Numbered from the stretch's first letter, positions 47,320-57,338 are shown. The stretch is DNA of 59,575 bases from Staphylococcus simulans (GCF_002902285.1 NZ_PPRU01000053.1:1-59575), one strand, 5' to 3'. Made by a program: numbers and translations. Notes: generated by a model from the letters alone, not told the origin.

Positions 47320-47728
47320 TTCTTAAACTTCCTTTCTCAATATGGAAAATAAAGCGAAATGTTGTTTGATTAAACTTAATGTAAACAGATCCAAACCGAT
47401 TAAACTCACCTTCTGGACTAATAACAACAATATCCATATTGTTACTTCTTACTATTTCTCCTTTTGTGATTGTTATATAACTTACTTGATGATTTTGATT
47501 TATTACTTTGATTCTATTGCTGCCACGATTAAAAAATAGTATAACATCATCATGATTTTTAATAGCAGTAGATTTCATGTATATTATTTGCGCAGCAAGA
47601 TTTTTAGCTAATAATTCATTTTCCACGTCTTTTAAATGTGTTGGGCTTTTAACATTTAAACTTAGATATGTTAAAAGGCTAATAATCGCAAGAACTAGCA
47701 AAGTTTCAATCATAGTAAAAGCTTTCAT
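47303..47728 (-). CDS. comGD: ComGD pseudopilin
   Basis: Minor pseudopilin of 141 residues. The prepilin signal is KAFTMIETLLVLAIISLL at residues 2-19, cut before Phe by ComC. Two bases after the comGC stop. The rest has a beta-rich C-terminus. Confidence 0.88.
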   Translation of the reverse strand: MKAFTMIETLLVLAIISLLTYLSLNVKSPTHLKDVENELLAKNLAAQIIYMKSTAIKNHDDVILFFNRGSNRIKVINQNHQVSYITITKGEIVRSNNMDIVVISPEGEFNRFGSVYIKFNQTTFRFIFHIEKGSLRIEKTS

Positions 47729-47730
47729 GA

Positions 47731-48060
47731 CTATTGACTAACGGTAGCTTCGCCGTCGCTGATTGTAATCGTTTTTCCGGATTTACATGTTTTTTGACCT
47801 TCTTTTAAAAATCCTTCACTAACTAATTCATCGATTGAAGAAGGCGCTCTATTTTTATTGAGAGTAAAAGCTTCTATTTGGCTATTCACCATTTTTTGTT
47901 GTGCTTCACACCCAGTATCTTGAACATGCTTAGATTGTTTAGCGATATTTGGAATAATGAGTATCAATAAAACACTGATAACTAAAAGAACTAAAAGCAT
48001 TTCTAGTAAAGTAAATGCTCGTAAATATTTATGTTTTAAGTTTTTGACAAGGTTTTTCAT
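47731..48060 (-). CDS. comGC: ComGC major pseudopilin
   Basis: Main subunit of the transformation pseudopilus, 109 residues. The prepilin site RAFTLLEMLLVLLVISVLL is near residues 14-32. Two Cys (TGCEAQ near 54 and KTCKSG near 97) match the intramolecular disulfide of the family. Between comGB and comGD. Confidence 0.93.
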   Translation of the reverse strand: MKNLVKNLKHKYLRAFTLLEMLLVLLVISVLLILIIPNIAKQSKHVQDTGCEAQQKMVNSQIEAFTLNKNRAPSSIDELVSEGFLKEGQKTCKSGKTITISDGEATVSQ

Positions 48061-48077
48061 AGGTTTCTCCTTCTTTG

Positions 48078-49151
48078 TTATTTGATGGATTGAAGCATGT
48101 CGAACATTGGCAACATAATGACTAGATAAAGTGAGATAATTAGAAATCCTAGCAATAAAAAGATAACTGGTTGAATAAACTTTATTTGTTTGTTCATTTG
48201 ACGCTCGATTTGACTTAGAAGAATCTGTGCGTAGATGCTTAATTCTATATCAATTTTTCCGCTCTTTTCACCTTGTTCAATAAAATGAATAAGTTCTTCT
48301 TGAAAACAACCAACTGCTTGTAAAATTTCAGGTAATCGCATCCCTTTTTCAATATTTTTAATCATGAAATCACCAAGGTAATTTAAAAACAAATCAATCT
48401 TCTGTTCTGTGTAAATATTTGATATCTGCTGTAAAACAATACCATTTCGAAAAAACAACGATAATTCATTTGTAATTTGATAAGTTTTAAAGAGCTTGTA
48501 GTAGGTGTTGATGAATGGGAGTTTAATAATAAATTTGATACGTTTTTCTATTGGCAGCTTTCTTATATATTGGAATAGAATTAGGAAAATTATTGATAAA
48601 AATGCAATAAGGGAAAGAATGATGTGAGGAAAATGTTGGATTGTATAATTGAGTATCTTTAAAAGCGGAGACAATTGAATGTCCATTGTGGTATATATTT
48701 GTTGGAATTCAGGTAGTATAAAATAATTGATACCAAACAGCATGCATATAAATACACCTATTAGTATCACAGGATATTGAATTGTTTTGATCAAGCGCTG
48801 TTTTGATTCGCATTTCTGTTTTAGAAATGTATATGACTCAGTTAAGCTGTCAGACAGCCTTCCGAACTTTTCGGAAAAATATATTTGAGTCACAATAGTT
48901 TGAGGATAGTTTAGAAACGAGAGGATAAAATGACAATTCTTACCATCTTTTAAAGATTTTATAATCGTATGGCGCGTTTCTTTATCTTTATAATCAATGT
49001 GCATATTCAAGAATTCAAATGATTCTATCAAAGTAAATCCATGATCAAGTAATATTTTCAATCTGTTTAATAATATGAGTTGATCTTTGTCACTTATTTG
49101 TTTCTTATTACGAATCTTGGAATTAAGTATATCTTTTAAACACTTCTTCAC
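48078..49151 (-). CDS. comGB: ComGB membrane platform protein
   Basis: Polytopic inner membrane protein of the type II secretion GspF family, 357 residues, that assembles the pseudopilus. Three membrane segments are near residues 125-150, 165-190 and 325-350. Two repeated cytoplasmic domains carry LLNRLKILLDHGFTLIESF and LSLFFRNGIVLQQI. It overlaps comGA by 29 bases. Confidence 0.92.
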   Translation of the reverse strand: MKKCLKDILNSKIRNKKQISDKDQLILLNRLKILLDHGFTLIESFEFLNMHIDYKDKETRHTIIKSLKDGKNCHFILSFLNYPQTIVTQIYFSEKFGRLSDSLTESYTFLKQKCESKQRLIKTIQYPVILIGVFICMLFGINYFILPEFQQIYTTMDIQLSPLLKILNYTIQHFPHIILSLIAFLSIIFLILFQYIRKLPIEKRIKFIIKLPFINTYYKLFKTYQITNELSLFFRNGIVLQQISNIYTEQKIDLFLNYLGDFMIKNIEKGMRLPEILQAVGCFQEELIHFIEQGEKSGKIDIELSIYAQILLSQIERQMNKQIKFIQPVIFLLLGFLIISLYLVIMLPMFDMLQSIK

Positions 49152-50106
49152 AAATAACGCCTTCTTTGTTCATCTGACTAAGTACTTTGCTTAATTTTAT
49201 AAAATGTTTGGGCAGCATATGATTGTTTTTAAAAAAGTATTGAATATCTGATTGATATAATGTCTCATATGCTAGTTCACGATGTCCTGATTGATTTGTA
49301 ACTAGCCTTTGATTTGATATTAAGGCTATGGCTTGTTGCGCCTCTTGCGCCTCTTGCGGTGTTATGCCCATTTCTAGTAAACGTAACAAGGCACCCTCGC
49401 AATCATTAGAATGTAATGTAGACAACACCAAATGTCCGCTTAATGAGGCTTGAATAACACATTTAGCAATAGATGCTTCACGAATTTCTCCGATAAGGAT
49501 AATATCTGGATCACATCGTAAAATAGCTTTGAAAGAACTTTCATAGTTGATACCGGCTTTTTCATTTACAGAGATTTGAGTTATCCCAGGAATCCTCTTC
49601 TCTACTGGGTCTTCGACTGTAATAATGTTTAGGTTTAATTTTTCTTTCGCAAAAGAAACCATTTCATACATCATAGTACTCTTCCCTGAACCCGTTGGAC
49701 CTGTAAATAAAATTAAACCTTGTTTTTTATTCATTAAGTGATGAAAGTGTTTTGGACCTTCACATTCAAATTCTTGAGTAAAATACTGTGGGGAAACTCT
49801 AATAACGCAGCTTTCCATTCCTAATGAGAGCGGCAAAGTAGATACTCTTAAATTGTAAAGCATTTGATGCTTGAAAGTTGTTTGGCCACTTTGTGCTTGG
49901 TGATAAGTAGAAACATCCAAGCCAGATAAGAACTTCATAAAAGTAAGTAACTTCTGATACGTTGTAATCTCAATGGATTCATAATTTAATAACATATCAT
50001 TAACTCTGAACTTAATAAGTACGGCATGTTCTATTGGTATAAAATGAATGTCTGATACGCGTTGTGCGATTGCGTCGATTAAAATTTTTTCAAATAGCCT
50101 TTTCAT
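49123..50106 (-). CDS. comGA: ComGA traffic ATPase
   Basis: Secretion-type ATPase that drives pseudopilus assembly for DNA uptake. Walker A FTGPTGSGKSTMMYE near residues 134-148, Asp box and Walker B DPDIILIGEIRE near 200-211, His box LSTLHSNDCEGALLRL near 225-240. At 327 residues it is of normal length. The ribosome site AGGAGGTGA is as strong as possible, but it lies inside a perfect hairpin (see 50113-50144). First gene of comG. Confidence 0.95.
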   Translation of the reverse strand: MKRLFEKILIDAIAQRVSDIHFIPIEHAVLIKFRVNDMLLNYESIEITTYQKLLTFMKFLSGLDVSTYHQAQSGQTTFKHQMLYNLRVSTLPLSLGMESCVIRVSPQYFTQEFECEGPKHFHHLMNKKQGLILFTGPTGSGKSTMMYEMVSFAKEKLNLNIITVEDPVEKRIPGITQISVNEKAGINYESSFKAILRCDPDIILIGEIREASIAKCVIQASLSGHLVLSTLHSNDCEGALLRLLEMGITPQEAQEAQQAIALISNQRLVTNQSGHRELAYETLYQSDIQYFFKNNHMLPKHFIKLSKVLSQMNKEGVICEEVFKRYT

Positions 50107-50112
50107 AAAAAA

Positions 50113-50144
50113 TCACCTCCTACATATACAAACGTAGGAGGTGA
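50113..50144 (-). terminator. Hairpin that is both terminator-like and covers the comGA ribosome site
   Basis: Minus strand: TCACCTCCTAC, a ten-base loop, GTAGGAGGTGA, then TTTTTT and the comGA ATG. The eleven-base stem is perfect. It has the form of an intrinsic terminator for the upstream MBL hydrolase gene, and its 3' arm is the full comGA Shine-Dalgarno sequence. Confidence 0.88.
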
Positions 50145-50162
50145 GAATATTACTTTTAAATT

Positions 50163-50786
50163 TTAGCCGTGTAGATAAGGATTTAATTGTTCACCTTCTA
50201 CAGTGGTAGAAGGGCCATGTCCTGGATATAACGGTAGATCATCTTTTATAGTGAAAATTTTATCTTGTATAGAGTCTACTAATGTTTCGTAGTCTCCACG
50301 ATATAAATCTGTTCTTCCGATACCGTTATTAAATAAAGCATCTCCAACTAATGCGAAATCATCAAAGATAAAAGTGAGCCCTCCTGGTGAATGACCAGGT
50401 GTATGCATGACTTCGACATTGAATCCTTCGATATCATGTTTACCTTCATCGAGTGCAATAGGTTTTGCATGACTTGTAATAGGCTTTAAACCATATTGAC
50501 TGAATTTTTCAGAACCATTTTTTGCAGGTTCAGTAAGAAAATCAAATTCTTCTTTATGAAGATAAACAGGCACATCATAGTGCTCCAACACTTCGTCTAA
50601 TGCACCGATATGATCAAAGTGCGCATGAGTTAAAATGATTGCTTTCAACGGTTTGCTAATAGATTTAAGTTTTGAAATAATCTCTTGCCCATCACTTGAT
50701 GGATCTACAAGTAAAACACTGTCTTCATTTTCTATAAAATAAGTGTTTGTATCCGCTATACCTAAAGTTAAAAATGAAATTTCCAT
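50163..50786 (-). CDS. MBL-fold hydrolase (YqgX-like, glyoxalase II type)
   Basis: Metallo-beta-lactamase fold enzyme of 207 residues. Metal motif THAHFDHIGALDE near residues 55-67, then HTPGHSPGGL near 129, Asp in LVGDALFNNGIGRTDL and the last His in YPGHGPST. The short length without the C-terminal domain of glyoxalase II fits Bacillus YqgX. Substrate uncertain; a glutathione or bacillithiol thioester is plausible. It overlaps the next upstream gene by one base. Confidence 0.88.
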   Translation of the reverse strand: MEISFLTLGIADTNTYFIENEDSVLLVDPSSDGQEIISKLKSISKPLKAIILTHAHFDHIGALDEVLEHYDVPVYLHKEEFDFLTEPAKNGSEKFSQYGLKPITSHAKPIALDEGKHDIEGFNVEVMHTPGHSPGGLTFIFDDFALVGDALFNNGIGRTDLYRGDYETLVDSIQDKIFTIKDDLPLYPGHGPSTTVEGEQLNPYLHG

Positions 50787-51115
50787 TATTTTTCACCACT
50801 ATTTTTGTCTAATTGTTTTTGAACAGAGACCAATTTATCATTCATTTTTCTAGATTTGTCTCGACGGTCATCTATTCTTATATTAGTACATACCCTGTCT
50901 AGACCTTTATCAAAAGGCAGTTCATGAATTACTTGAACGACATGCAATAAGTCCTTCAAATCACCTTCTATTAGGGTATTCATAGGTGTTAGCTGGTAAT
51001 CAATGATACCTTGTTCTTTGAATTCTTTTAATTTTGTTTGAATTTCTGCAATATATTTACTTACACTTGGACCTTCTGTTCCTACTGGAATTACGACTAC
51101 GTCTACGATAGCCAT
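50786..51115 (-). CDS. MTH1187/YqgV family protein (thiamine-binding type)
   Basis: DUF77 protein of 109 residues with ferredoxin-like fold. Typical segments are VVVIPVGTEGPSVSKYIAEI (residues 5-24) and YQLTPMNTLIEGDL near 41-54. Members bind thiamine or related compounds; the cellular role is not clear. It shares one base with both neighbours (ATG and stop overlaps), so the glcK set is coupled. Confidence 0.88.
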   Translation of the reverse strand: MAIVDVVVIPVGTEGPSVSKYIAEIQTKLKEFKEQGIIDYQLTPMNTLIEGDLKDLLHVVQVIHELPFDKGLDRVCTNIRIDDRRDKSRKMNDKLVSVQKQLDKNSGEK

Positions 51116-52101
51116 TATTCAACACGCTCCTCTTCAATAACATATGTTTTTATTAAACCTGCAGCACCAGTAATGCCGGCATCGTTTCCTAATTGTGCTT
51201 TCACAATTTCAGTGCCGTTTTGTGCAGGTGTAAAAGTAAGGTTTCTATATTCAGTTTTAATATTTTCAATTAGAATATCTCCTGCTTCAGACATTCCGCC
51301 ACCTAGGATAATATATTTCGGGTTGCTCATTACACTGATGATACTGCATGCATAAGCGATATAGTTTGCAACACGTTCAGTAATAAATAAGCAGAACAAA
51401 TCACCTTTTTTAGAAGCATCGAAAACATCTTTTGCAGTGACTCTATCTTCTTTAATAAGCTCTAAAATCGAAGATTTGATTGTAAGTTTAGGATGATAAA
51501 ATTTAACTAAGTTAACTACACCTGTTGCTGAAGCAACAGTTTCTAAACAACCATTTTTACCACAATTACAAGCAAACCGTTGATCAAAGTCTACTCTGAA
51601 ATGACCAATTTCAGCACCAGAACCATTATGACCGTGGACTAACTTACCATTTGAGATAATACCGCCACCTACTCCAGTGCCTAATGTAATGGCTACAACA
51701 TCATCTGCATCATGACCTGCACCCTTATGTTTTTCACCTAGTGCCGCTGCATTAGCATCGTTGTCAACAAAAATCGGGAAACTTACAAATTGTGAAAGAA
51801 TCGCTCGCACGTTAACATCGCCAGGCCAGTTTAAATTTACTGCTCCATGAACAATACCTGATTCGAAATCAACAGGTCCTGGTACACCAATTCCCAATCC
51901 AATAACATCTTCCATTTTTAGACTTAGTTCATTCATTTTTTGTACAAACGCACTATAAATAGATTTAAGTAAAACGACACCTGATGGATCACTGATATCA
52001 GTTTGTATCGACCATTTAGTGATTCTTTCAAGTTTGTTATCAAAAATTCCTAGTTTACATGTAGTTCCACCGACATCGGCTGCCAATATTAAATTTCTCA
52101 T
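51115..52101 (-). CDS. glcK: Glucokinase, ROK family
   Basis: Phosphorylates free glucose with ATP. The ATP motif [16 protein letters not shown] is near residues 6-21, the sugar-binding [15 protein letters not shown] near 140-155, and the ROK zinc site [10 protein letters not shown] near 173-182. Length of 328 residues is standard. It is coupled to yqgQ upstream. Confidence 0.96.
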   Translation of the reverse strand: MRNLILAADVGGTTCKLGIFDNKLERITKWSIQTDISDPSGVVLLKSIYSAFVQKMNELSLKMEDVIGLGIGVPGPVDFESGIVHGAVNLNWPGDVNVRAILSQFVSFPIFVDNDANAAALGEKHKGAGHDADDVVAITLGTGVGGGIISNGKLVHGHNGSGAEIGHFRVDFDQRFACNCGKNGCLETVASATGVVNLVKFYHPKLTIKSSILELIKEDRVTAKDVFDASKKGDLFCLFITERVANYIAYACSIISVMSNPKYIILGGGMSEAGDILIENIKTEYRNLTFTPAQNGTEIVKAQLGNDAGITGAAGLIKTYVIEEERVE

Positions 52102-52301
52102 TACTTATTCATCCTTCTTTGATTGATTATTAAGATACACTTGATAAATGCGTCCTTAGAGATAAGTTGATATTCAAATAGCTCTCTAATTTCTTGTTCC
52201 ATCATTTCATACATGTCGTGTTTATCTTTAAAGTAAATTATAAACCCAAATTGTTTAAGTAACTGTTGTACGTCGTAAAACGTGTTAATTTGACGATTCA
52301 T
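52101..52301 (-). CDS. yqgQ: YqgQ family protein (DUF910)
   Basis: Small helical protein of 66 residues with the YqgQ pattern [15 protein letters not shown] near residues 10-24 and [12 protein letters not shown]. Always just before glcK in Bacilli. Function unknown; nucleic acid binding has been suggested for the family. Overlaps the rhomboid gene by 17 bases. Confidence 0.88.
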   Translation of the reverse strand: MNRQINTFYDVQQLLKQFGFIIYFKDKHDMYEMMEQEIRELFEYQLISKDAFIKCILIINQRRMNK

Positions 52302-53742
52302 TTTGTTTTTCCAACTCTTTTTTTAGATACTTATATTTTTCATTATGAGGATTTGATTTTACTGCAACCTTTATATGTTTAAGTGCCGATTTTTTATCTC
52401 CTAATGAACGATTAGCAATTGCTAGTTCATAATTTAGAACGCCAGAGTTAGGGTAATGTTTTAATCCGCGTTCCCATGTTGAAATTCCTTCAGCTTTTGA
52501 ATCTTTTGTTGCTTTTAATAGACCACTTAAATAATATGTATAATCATCTTCGTAGCCTTTATTCATAGTATGTTTAATAAGCTCTTCAGCTTTGTTGTAA
52601 TTACCATTGCTCATCTCTTCACTTATTAATTTATCATAAATATTATCCTCTTTAATAGTGAATGTTCTTATTAACAAGATAATCAATAGTAAAATACCGA
52701 CACCAAGTAAAATCCAAAATAACTTTCGATCTTTATTAAAATAATAACCTATAAAAGTAGCTAGTAATCCGCCAATAAATCCACCTAAATGTGCGTAGAT
52801 ATTTACATTAGCCATAAATAATGAAAATACTGTTAATAACGCTAATACACCAACTAATTGTAATAGCATTTTTGGTGTATATTGTTTACTAAGATACATA
52901 ATTGCGAATAGACTGCCGATCAAACCGAAAATTGCACCACTAGCACCTACTGAAATCGAGTTTGTGTCCAATGCTAAAGATACAATGTTACCAAAGATAC
53001 CAGAGATGAAATAAATCCCTAGCATTTTCCAATGACCAGCAATGGCTTCAACAAGTTTTCCGAAGATAAACAATGAAAGCATATTCATCAATATATGTTC
53101 AAAGTTAAAATGAATGAACATAGATGAGATTAAACGGTATATCTCTCCATGCACTACATTAAAATGAACTAAACCGCCCCAATCTAATAAACTTCTGTTT
53201 GTAAATGCATTGATGATCAAAAACATAAACAGCCAAATTATTATATTAATAGCAATAAGCGAGTATGTGACTGGAGCAAATTTCAACATATATTTTTCTA
53301 TAGGATTGTTACTATAAAGTCGTTTCTTGTAGTAGAGTGATGTTTTATCATTTTGACGCGAATAAAGCTTAGCTATAATAGGGTTCGGCAAAGTTTTTAA
53401 TAAATCTTGTTGGTTTCGAATGACATTAAAATTCATGTGAATAGGATGAACTTCATTCAAGTTCTCATAAGTGAAGATTTTTTCAGTTAAATAATTGAAA
53501 GTCACATATTTTGGAATGAATCCTGTGTATTCACTAATTTCGTTTTGATGTTCTAAAACTCTGCTTTTGTCAAAACGTATTTCTTGAGAGCTACTTACTC
53601 CAGTTTTAACAATAATAAGTTTTTTCTTATTTTTATTGGATAGCCAAACTTCTGTATCATTTTTACTGATATGTGCGATTTCGTAGTTGAAGTATTTAAC
53701 ATAATAATAAATTAATTTCCAAAATTGTTTTTCTATATTCAT
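52285..53742 (-). CDS. gluP: Rhomboid intramembrane serine protease with TPR tail
   Basis: Membrane protease of 485 residues related to Bacillus GluP/YqgP. A soluble N-terminal domain (1-150) precedes seven or so membrane helices (about 155-370) with the catalytic Ser in VGASGAIFGLIG near residue 265 and His in YAHLGGFIGGLLA near 318. The C-terminal 110 residues have tetratricopeptide-like helices (KAEELIKHTMNKGYEDD). Substrates unknown; GluP in Bacillus acts in membrane quality control. Confidence 0.9.
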   Translation of the reverse strand: MNIEKQFWKLIYYYVKYFNYEIAHISKNDTEVWLSNKNKKKLIIVKTGVSSSQEIRFDKSRVLEHQNEISEYTGFIPKYVTFNYLTEKIFTYENLNEVHPIHMNFNVIRNQQDLLKTLPNPIIAKLYSRQNDKTSLYYKKRLYSNNPIEKYMLKFAPVTYSLIAINIIIWLFMFLIINAFTNRSLLDWGGLVHFNVVHGEIYRLISSMFIHFNFEHILMNMLSLFIFGKLVEAIAGHWKMLGIYFISGIFGNIVSLALDTNSISVGASGAIFGLIGSLFAIMYLSKQYTPKMLLQLVGVLALLTVFSLFMANVNIYAHLGGFIGGLLATFIGYYFNKDRKLFWILLGVGILLLIILLIRTFTIKEDNIYDKLISEEMSNGNYNKAEELIKHTMNKGYEDDYTYYLSGLLKATKDSKAEGISTWERGLKHYPNSGVLNYELAIANRSLGDKKSALKHIKVAVKSNPHNEKYKYLKKELEKQNESSN

Positions 53743-53754
53743 GGTGCCTCCAGT

Positions 53755-54297
53755 TTAACTAGTTTTAGCAATGATCAGACGTTCAACGACTTCATCATGT
53801 GCTTCTGGTTTAAATGTATTATCGATTTGTGTATCATACACTAGGCTTATTGTTTCTGTACGATGTTGATTTAAAAACTTATCGAAATAACCCCCGCCAT
53901 AGCCGATTCTATAACCTTCTTGGTTAAAAACAACGCCTGGTACAATTAATAAATCTAATGAATTTGTGCGCTCTGTATTGGCATCAACGTATTGGATACC
54001 TTTTTCATCCGTGCTTAATTGGTTTAAATCATTTAGTCTTTGGAATGTCATACGTTTAGTTTCATAATCAGTTGCTGGTACAAAAGGGATTTTTCCTTGA
54101 CTGATGATTTCTTTAATAATCGGAAATGTATTAACCTCATGTTCCATAGACAATACAATGCCAACCGTTTTTGCGTTTCTAAAAGCGTCAGTCTTTAATA
54201 ATTGTTCTTTTAACCATTGATCAGCTTTTTCTTTGTTGAGATTGTTAATATTTTTCATCTTCTGCAAAACTTGTTTGCGAAGTTCAGATTTTTTCAT
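53755..54297 (-). CDS. 5-formyltetrahydrofolate cyclo-ligase
   Basis: Converts 5-formyl-THF to methenyl-THF with ATP, recovering folate. The 180-residue protein shows KKSELRKQVLQKMK at the start and the signature VPGVVFNQEGYRIGYGGGYFDKFL near residues 119-142 (positions approximate). Bacillus equivalent YqgN. It is 12 bases before the rhomboid gene. Confidence 0.93.
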   Translation of the reverse strand: MKKSELRKQVLQKMKNINNLNKEKADQWLKEQLLKTDAFRNAKTVGIVLSMEHEVNTFPIIKEIISQGKIPFVPATDYETKRMTFQRLNDLNQLSTDEKGIQYVDANTERTNSLDLLIVPGVVFNQEGYRIGYGGGYFDKFLNQHRTETISLVYDTQIDNTFKPEAHDEVVERLIIAKTS

Positions 54298-54400
54298 GAT
54301 AACACCCCAATATTTTCTATTTGAATTAATATTTTCATTATAACGTTTATCTGCATAAGTGTCATTAGACTTAATATTTGAAGGTATATAGAAATAAAAA

Positions 54401-54429
54401 AGCTGATACTCGATGAGTGAGTATCAGCT
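54401..54429 (-). terminator. Terminator after pbp3
   Basis: Eleven-base perfect stem AGCTGATACTC/GAGTATCAGCT with a seven-base loop and TTTTTT on the minus strand, six bases after the stop of the penicillin-binding protein gene. Confidence 0.9.
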
Positions 54430-54435
54430 GAAAAA

Positions 54436-56496
54436 TTATGATTTTGATGATTTCTTTTCTTTACCGAAATAATAATTGATAATGTCGCGACCTAAATCTC
54501 CACCTTGTAACCATGGTTCTGGAACGGGTTGATTAGTATAGACAATTGAGAAAGCTAATTTAGGATTATCTTTAGGAGCATAACCGATATAAGTTGAGTT
54601 AACTCTTGGCTTTCCGTCTTGGAATACTTCTGCTGTTCCTGTTTTACCAGCAGATGGTACGACTGTGTCATGGAAACTCTTATATCCAGTACCTGGTTCC
54701 TTATTAAATGCCATATCAAACCCTTTTTGAACTTGTTTAATTTCATCAGGTGAGTTGTTAAGACGATTCAATACATTACCGCGTATTTTATGTTTAACCG
54801 GTCCTAAACTATCTTTATCTGTTGCTTTTCTGATTTCAAGACCAACGTGTGGTGTAATTCTATAACCGTTATTCGCAATCGTAGAAACATATTGTGATAA
54901 TTGTAATGGAGAGTACGTATCATACTGACCAATCGCAAGGTCTAAGTAGTTACCGCTGTTTGAATCTAATTTTTCTATTTGACCTGCAACTTCATTAGGC
55001 AAGTCAATTCCTGTTTTAACACCTAAACCTACTTGATTTAGTCCTTTACGTAATTTTTGACCTGCATCTCTAATATCGTTTGGTAATGCCATATTATAAT
55101 GATATGGATCTTTCGCTAGTTTTAAAGCTGTTTTAAACATATATACGTTTGATGAATGCATTAATGCCTCTTTATCGTTAATATCTACTTTTCCATTTTG
55201 GTTGAAGTAAGAACGTTTTGTAAGCCCACCTTGGAAATGTAGAGGTTCATCAATCATATGTTCTCCTACATGTATGGCTTTGTTTTGATAACCTGCTAAT
55301 AAAGTTCCACCTTTAACAGATGAACCAACCGTATATTGAGAAGTAAAGTTACCAATATCATAATCTGTCATGGAACCATCTGGCTTAATTTGCTTACCAG
55401 CCATAGCCAAGATATCTCCATTATTTGGATCTTGCACTACAATGAATGCATTATCCATGTTCTTAGCACCTTCACCACGAAGTTTATTAATTTGATGTTC
55501 TAAAGATTCTTCTACTTTCTTTTGTAAGTCAATATCTATTGAAAGTACTAAATCATCTCCACGTGAACCTGGATTAACTACTTCTGCATTCGTTATTTCT
55601 CCTGATTTATCAGTTGTGTATTTCATTTCTTTCTTTTTACCACGTAATACATTTTCATATTGATACTCTAAATATGATTTACCAACTCTATCATTTCTTG
55701 AATAGCCTCTTGATAAATAGTAATCAGTTAGTTCTTTTGGTATACCTTCTTCTGATGTTGAAACACTTCCGAATAAACCTCTGAGTACATCTCCATAAGG
55801 ATATTTACGATCCCAATCCATAGATGTATTTACACCTGGTAATTTTGAAAGTTGTTGTGACACAGCAGCATATTCTTTATTGCTGACATCATCCTTTTTA
55901 ATAGTTTGAGGATTTAGTGTTGAACCTGACATCATTTCACGATAAATTGCTAATACTTGTAAGTCTTTGTCAGATAAATCATCAAGTTGTTTTTGCTTGA
56001 TTTTATTATGCAATTCTTCATCGTACTGTTCTTGTGAAATTTCCCCTTCACTAAGCATCTTATCTTCTTTTTTCATCATGTCTGAAACTTTATCAGGATG
56101 TAATTGAATCCAGAAGTCTTGTTTATCTCTTTTGGTAATACGATCAGTATCCATTTTTATTAATTTAGATAAGCGTTCTGCTACGTTGAGTATATCTTTT
56201 TGTGAAGTCTTTCTACCTCTAGTATATGTAATAGACTTTTTAGAAGCATTATCAACAAGAATTTTACCATTACGATCTAAAATTCTTCCTCTTGGGACAG
56301 ATTCATTTACCGTAATATTTTCATCATTTTTAATGAGTTGCTTGTAATGAGAACCTTGTGCAATTTGTAAGTAACCCAATCGTAAAACAATGATTACAAA
56401 TACTACGACAACGAGACCGAAGAAGAATCCGATTCGTTTATCCATCAGATTCCTGATTTTTTCATCATTCGTTTTTTCCTTTAATCTTTTTAGCAA
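54436..56496 (-). CDS. pbp3: Class B penicillin-binding protein 3
   Basis: Transpeptidase for septal/side-wall peptidoglycan. One N-terminal membrane helix (about residues 25-48), a dimerisation/pedestal domain (55-320) with PRGRILDRNGKILVDN, then the transpeptidase domain with active Ser in VGSSVKGG near 392-399, SSN near 449, and KTGTAEVF near 619. At 686 residues it matches staphylococcal PBP3 rather than PBP1 (no PASTA) or PBP2a. No resistance-type change can be judged by eye. Single gene. Confidence 0.94.
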   Translation of the reverse strand: MLKRLKEKTNDEKIRNLMDKRIGFFFGLVVVVFVIIVLRLGYLQIAQGSHYKQLIKNDENITVNESVPRGRILDRNGKILVDNASKKSITYTRGRKTSQKDILNVAERLSKLIKMDTDRITKRDKQDFWIQLHPDKVSDMMKKEDKMLSEGEISQEQYDEELHNKIKQKQLDDLSDKDLQVLAIYREMMSGSTLNPQTIKKDDVSNKEYAAVSQQLSKLPGVNTSMDWDRKYPYGDVLRGLFGSVSTSEEGIPKELTDYYLSRGYSRNDRVGKSYLEYQYENVLRGKKKEMKYTTDKSGEITNAEVVNPGSRGDDLVLSIDIDLQKKVEESLEHQINKLRGEGAKNMDNAFIVVQDPNNGDILAMAGKQIKPDGSMTDYDIGNFTSQYTVGSSVKGGTLLAGYQNKAIHVGEHMIDEPLHFQGGLTKRSYFNQNGKVDINDKEALMHSSNVYMFKTALKLAKDPYHYNMALPNDIRDAGQKLRKGLNQVGLGVKTGIDLPNEVAGQIEKLDSNSGNYLDLAIGQYDTYSPLQLSQYVSTIANNGYRITPHVGLEIRKATDKDSLGPVKHKIRGNVLNRLNNSPDEIKQVQKGFDMAFNKEPGTGYKSFHDTVVPSAGKTGTAEVFQDGKPRVNSTYIGYAPKDNPKLAFSIVYTNQPVPEPWLQGGDLGRDIINYYFGKEKKSSKS

Positions 56497-56638
56497 TACA
56501 ACCTACCTCAATTCAACAGTTCTCTAAACAAATGATATATGAAATCGGAACTTTTTTCTATAATTTGCATAGAAAACCAAACATAAATTTAAGATTTCTT
56601 CGTAAAAGAAGTGAAAATCAAATGAAACAATAAAAAAA

Positions 56639-56665
56639 ACAGCAATTGGATAACCAATTGCTGTT
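56639..56665 (-). terminator. Terminator after sodA
   Basis: Twelve-base stem AACAGCAATTGG/CCAATTGCTGTT with a four-base loop and a run of T on the minus strand. Confidence 0.88.
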
Positions 56666-56699
56666 AAAGTTATAATTTAACTTTTCGTGGGTATTAAGA

Positions 56700-57305
56700 T
56701 TATTTAGTTGCAGCGTTGTATAGCTCGTCAACTTTTTCCCAGTTAACAACGTTCCAGAATGCATTGATATAGTCTGGACGTTTGTTTTGATATTTAAGAT
56801 AGTAAGCATGTTCCCAAACGTCTAAGCCTAGGATAGGAGTTTTGCCTTCAGTAATTGGGTTGTCTTGGTTTGCTGTAGTAACGATTTCTAATTTACCGTC
56901 TTTATCTACTACTAGCCAAGCCCAACCTGAACCAAATTGTCCAGCAGCTTTTTTAGCAAATTCGTCTTTGAATTCGTCTAAAGAACCCCATTGTTCTTTA
57001 ATTTTATCAACTACTGTACCTTTCTCTTCAGAGTTAGGTGAAAGGATTTGCCAGAATAATGAGTGGTTTAAGTGTCCACCACCATTATTACGGACTGCAG
57101 TTTGGATGTCAGATGGTACACTATCTAAGTTAGCAACAATTTCTTCGATTGATTTGTTTTCTAAATCAGTTCCTTCGATTGCTGCGTTTAATTTTGTAAC
57201 ATAAGTGTTATGGTGTTTGTCATGGTGAATTTCCATCGTTTCTTTATCGATGTGTGGTTCCAATGCATCAAACTCATATGGTAAATTTGGTAATTCAAAA
57301 GCCAT
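56700..57305 (-). CDS. sodA: Superoxide dismutase, Mn/Fe type
   Basis: Dismutes superoxide to peroxide and oxygen. Metal ligands are His27 in [13 protein letters not shown], His near 81 in NHSLFW, Asp and His in [15 protein letters not shown] near 160-165. Length of 201 residues (199-202 usual). Single gene with its own promoter, downstream of zur. Metal use (Mn or Fe) cannot be told by eye. Confidence 0.97.
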   Translation of the reverse strand: MAFELPNLPYEFDALEPHIDKETMEIHHDKHHNTYVTKLNAAIEGTDLENKSIEEIVANLDSVPSDIQTAVRNNGGGHLNHSLFWQILSPNSEEKGTVVDKIKEQWGSLDEFKDEFAKKAAGQFGSGWAWLVVDKDGKLEIVTTANQDNPITEGKTPILGLDVWEHAYYLKYQNKRPDYINAFWNVVNWEKVDELYNAATK

Positions 57306-57338
57306 AAATAATCATCCTCCTAAATTGTTTTCATATTT

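Noticed and set aside
50107..50160. A SigH promoter for comGA in the gap before the gene
   Set aside because: No convincing AGGA and GAAT elements with the right spacing were found there; the gap is almost filled by the hairpin.
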